Positions 60,377 through 63,627 of a stretch of DNA of 63,627 nucleotides are shown here, one piece after another. The notes beneath the pieces are model-generated. The model ran no database searches, was not told the origin of the DNA, and saw nothing but the letters and a program-made list of their open reading frames with translations. Both the position numbers and the translations under genes were made by a program. How positions within the stretch are numbered: position 1 is the stretch's first letter; the number at the start of each line of letters is the position of its first letter. The DNA comes from CAZUAQ01 sp964618455 (lineage in GTDB: Bacteria > Planctomycetota > Phycisphaerae > UBA1845 > PWPN01), in the NCBI GenBank assembly GCA_964618455.1, contig CAZUAQ010000035.1, positions 1 through 63,627 on the forward strand, written 5' to 3'.

Positions 60377-63627
<3,251 letters not shown>

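Overview
The window looks like one continuous piece of chromosome from a G+C-rich bacterium, most likely a planctomycete and perhaps a member of the Phycisphaerae. This placement is inferred from content: CPxC-type zinc-ribbon membrane proteins with an N-L-T-G-L motif, a large number of secreted and lipid-anchored proteins, secreted DUF1080, DUF2092 and DUF6515 families, an mreB-mreC pair, and several sugar-handling genes. No rRNA, tRNA, CRISPR array, transposase or integrase was recognised.

Left edge (1-2.4 kb): an A/T-richer accessory patch. It holds the C-terminus of a polymorphic toxin (HINT self-processing module plus a short toxin domain), a probable immunity gene and an SMI1/KNR4 protein. 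2.4-10 kb: a 1019-residue secreted protein, a 2-phosphoglycerate-kinase-like enzyme, two coupled membrane-protein genes, an FmdB zinc ribbon and a coupled DUF2092/DUF6515 secreted pair. 10-17.6 kb: housekeeping and information genes: DEAD-box helicase, alanine racemase, a solitary beta-class DNA methyltransferase, RsmB and translation initiation factor IF-1.

17.7-24.8 kb: a TIGR03960-like radical SAM protein with a textbook promoter, then a second accessory patch with an Imm8-like protein, a small membrane protein and a Fic-domain gene. The Fic gene is preceded by three operator-like palindromes spaced exactly 31 bp apart. A cadherin-like surface protein with a Cys-hydrophobic-RRRR tail follows. 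24.9-33.2 kb: an EF-G-like GTPase lacking the usual switch-II histidine, a secreted glycosidase-like protein, a VTC-domain polyphosphate polymerase coupled to a DUF4956 membrane protein, and a TIM-barrel sugar isomerase.

33.2-41 kb: a 31-bp inverted repeat pair, a Gfo/Idh/MocA dehydrogenase, and a minus-strand run of small protein, PQQ-propeller protein, purH, rhaB and a 2-keto-3-deoxygluconate-type kinase. 41.4-46.6 kb: a cell-shape module (coiled-coil membrane protein, 51-residue membrane peptide, MreB, MreC) and two tandem zinc-ribbon membrane paralogues. 46.6-55.9 kb: an alpha/beta hydrolase pair, argS, a VanZ-like protein overlapping a convergent LacI-type regulator, GTP-type PEP carboxykinase with a strong terminator, and a DUF1080 lipoprotein. 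56-63.6 kb: an NSS-family sodium symporter coupled to a 50-residue MetS-like subunit, a B12-binding radical SAM protein, rpsL with its own promoter and an arginine at the streptomycin-linked position 88, and the 3' two-thirds of rpoC.

Start codons were adjusted by eye to Shine-Dalgarno motifs. Family names rest on recognised motifs, not on a database search.
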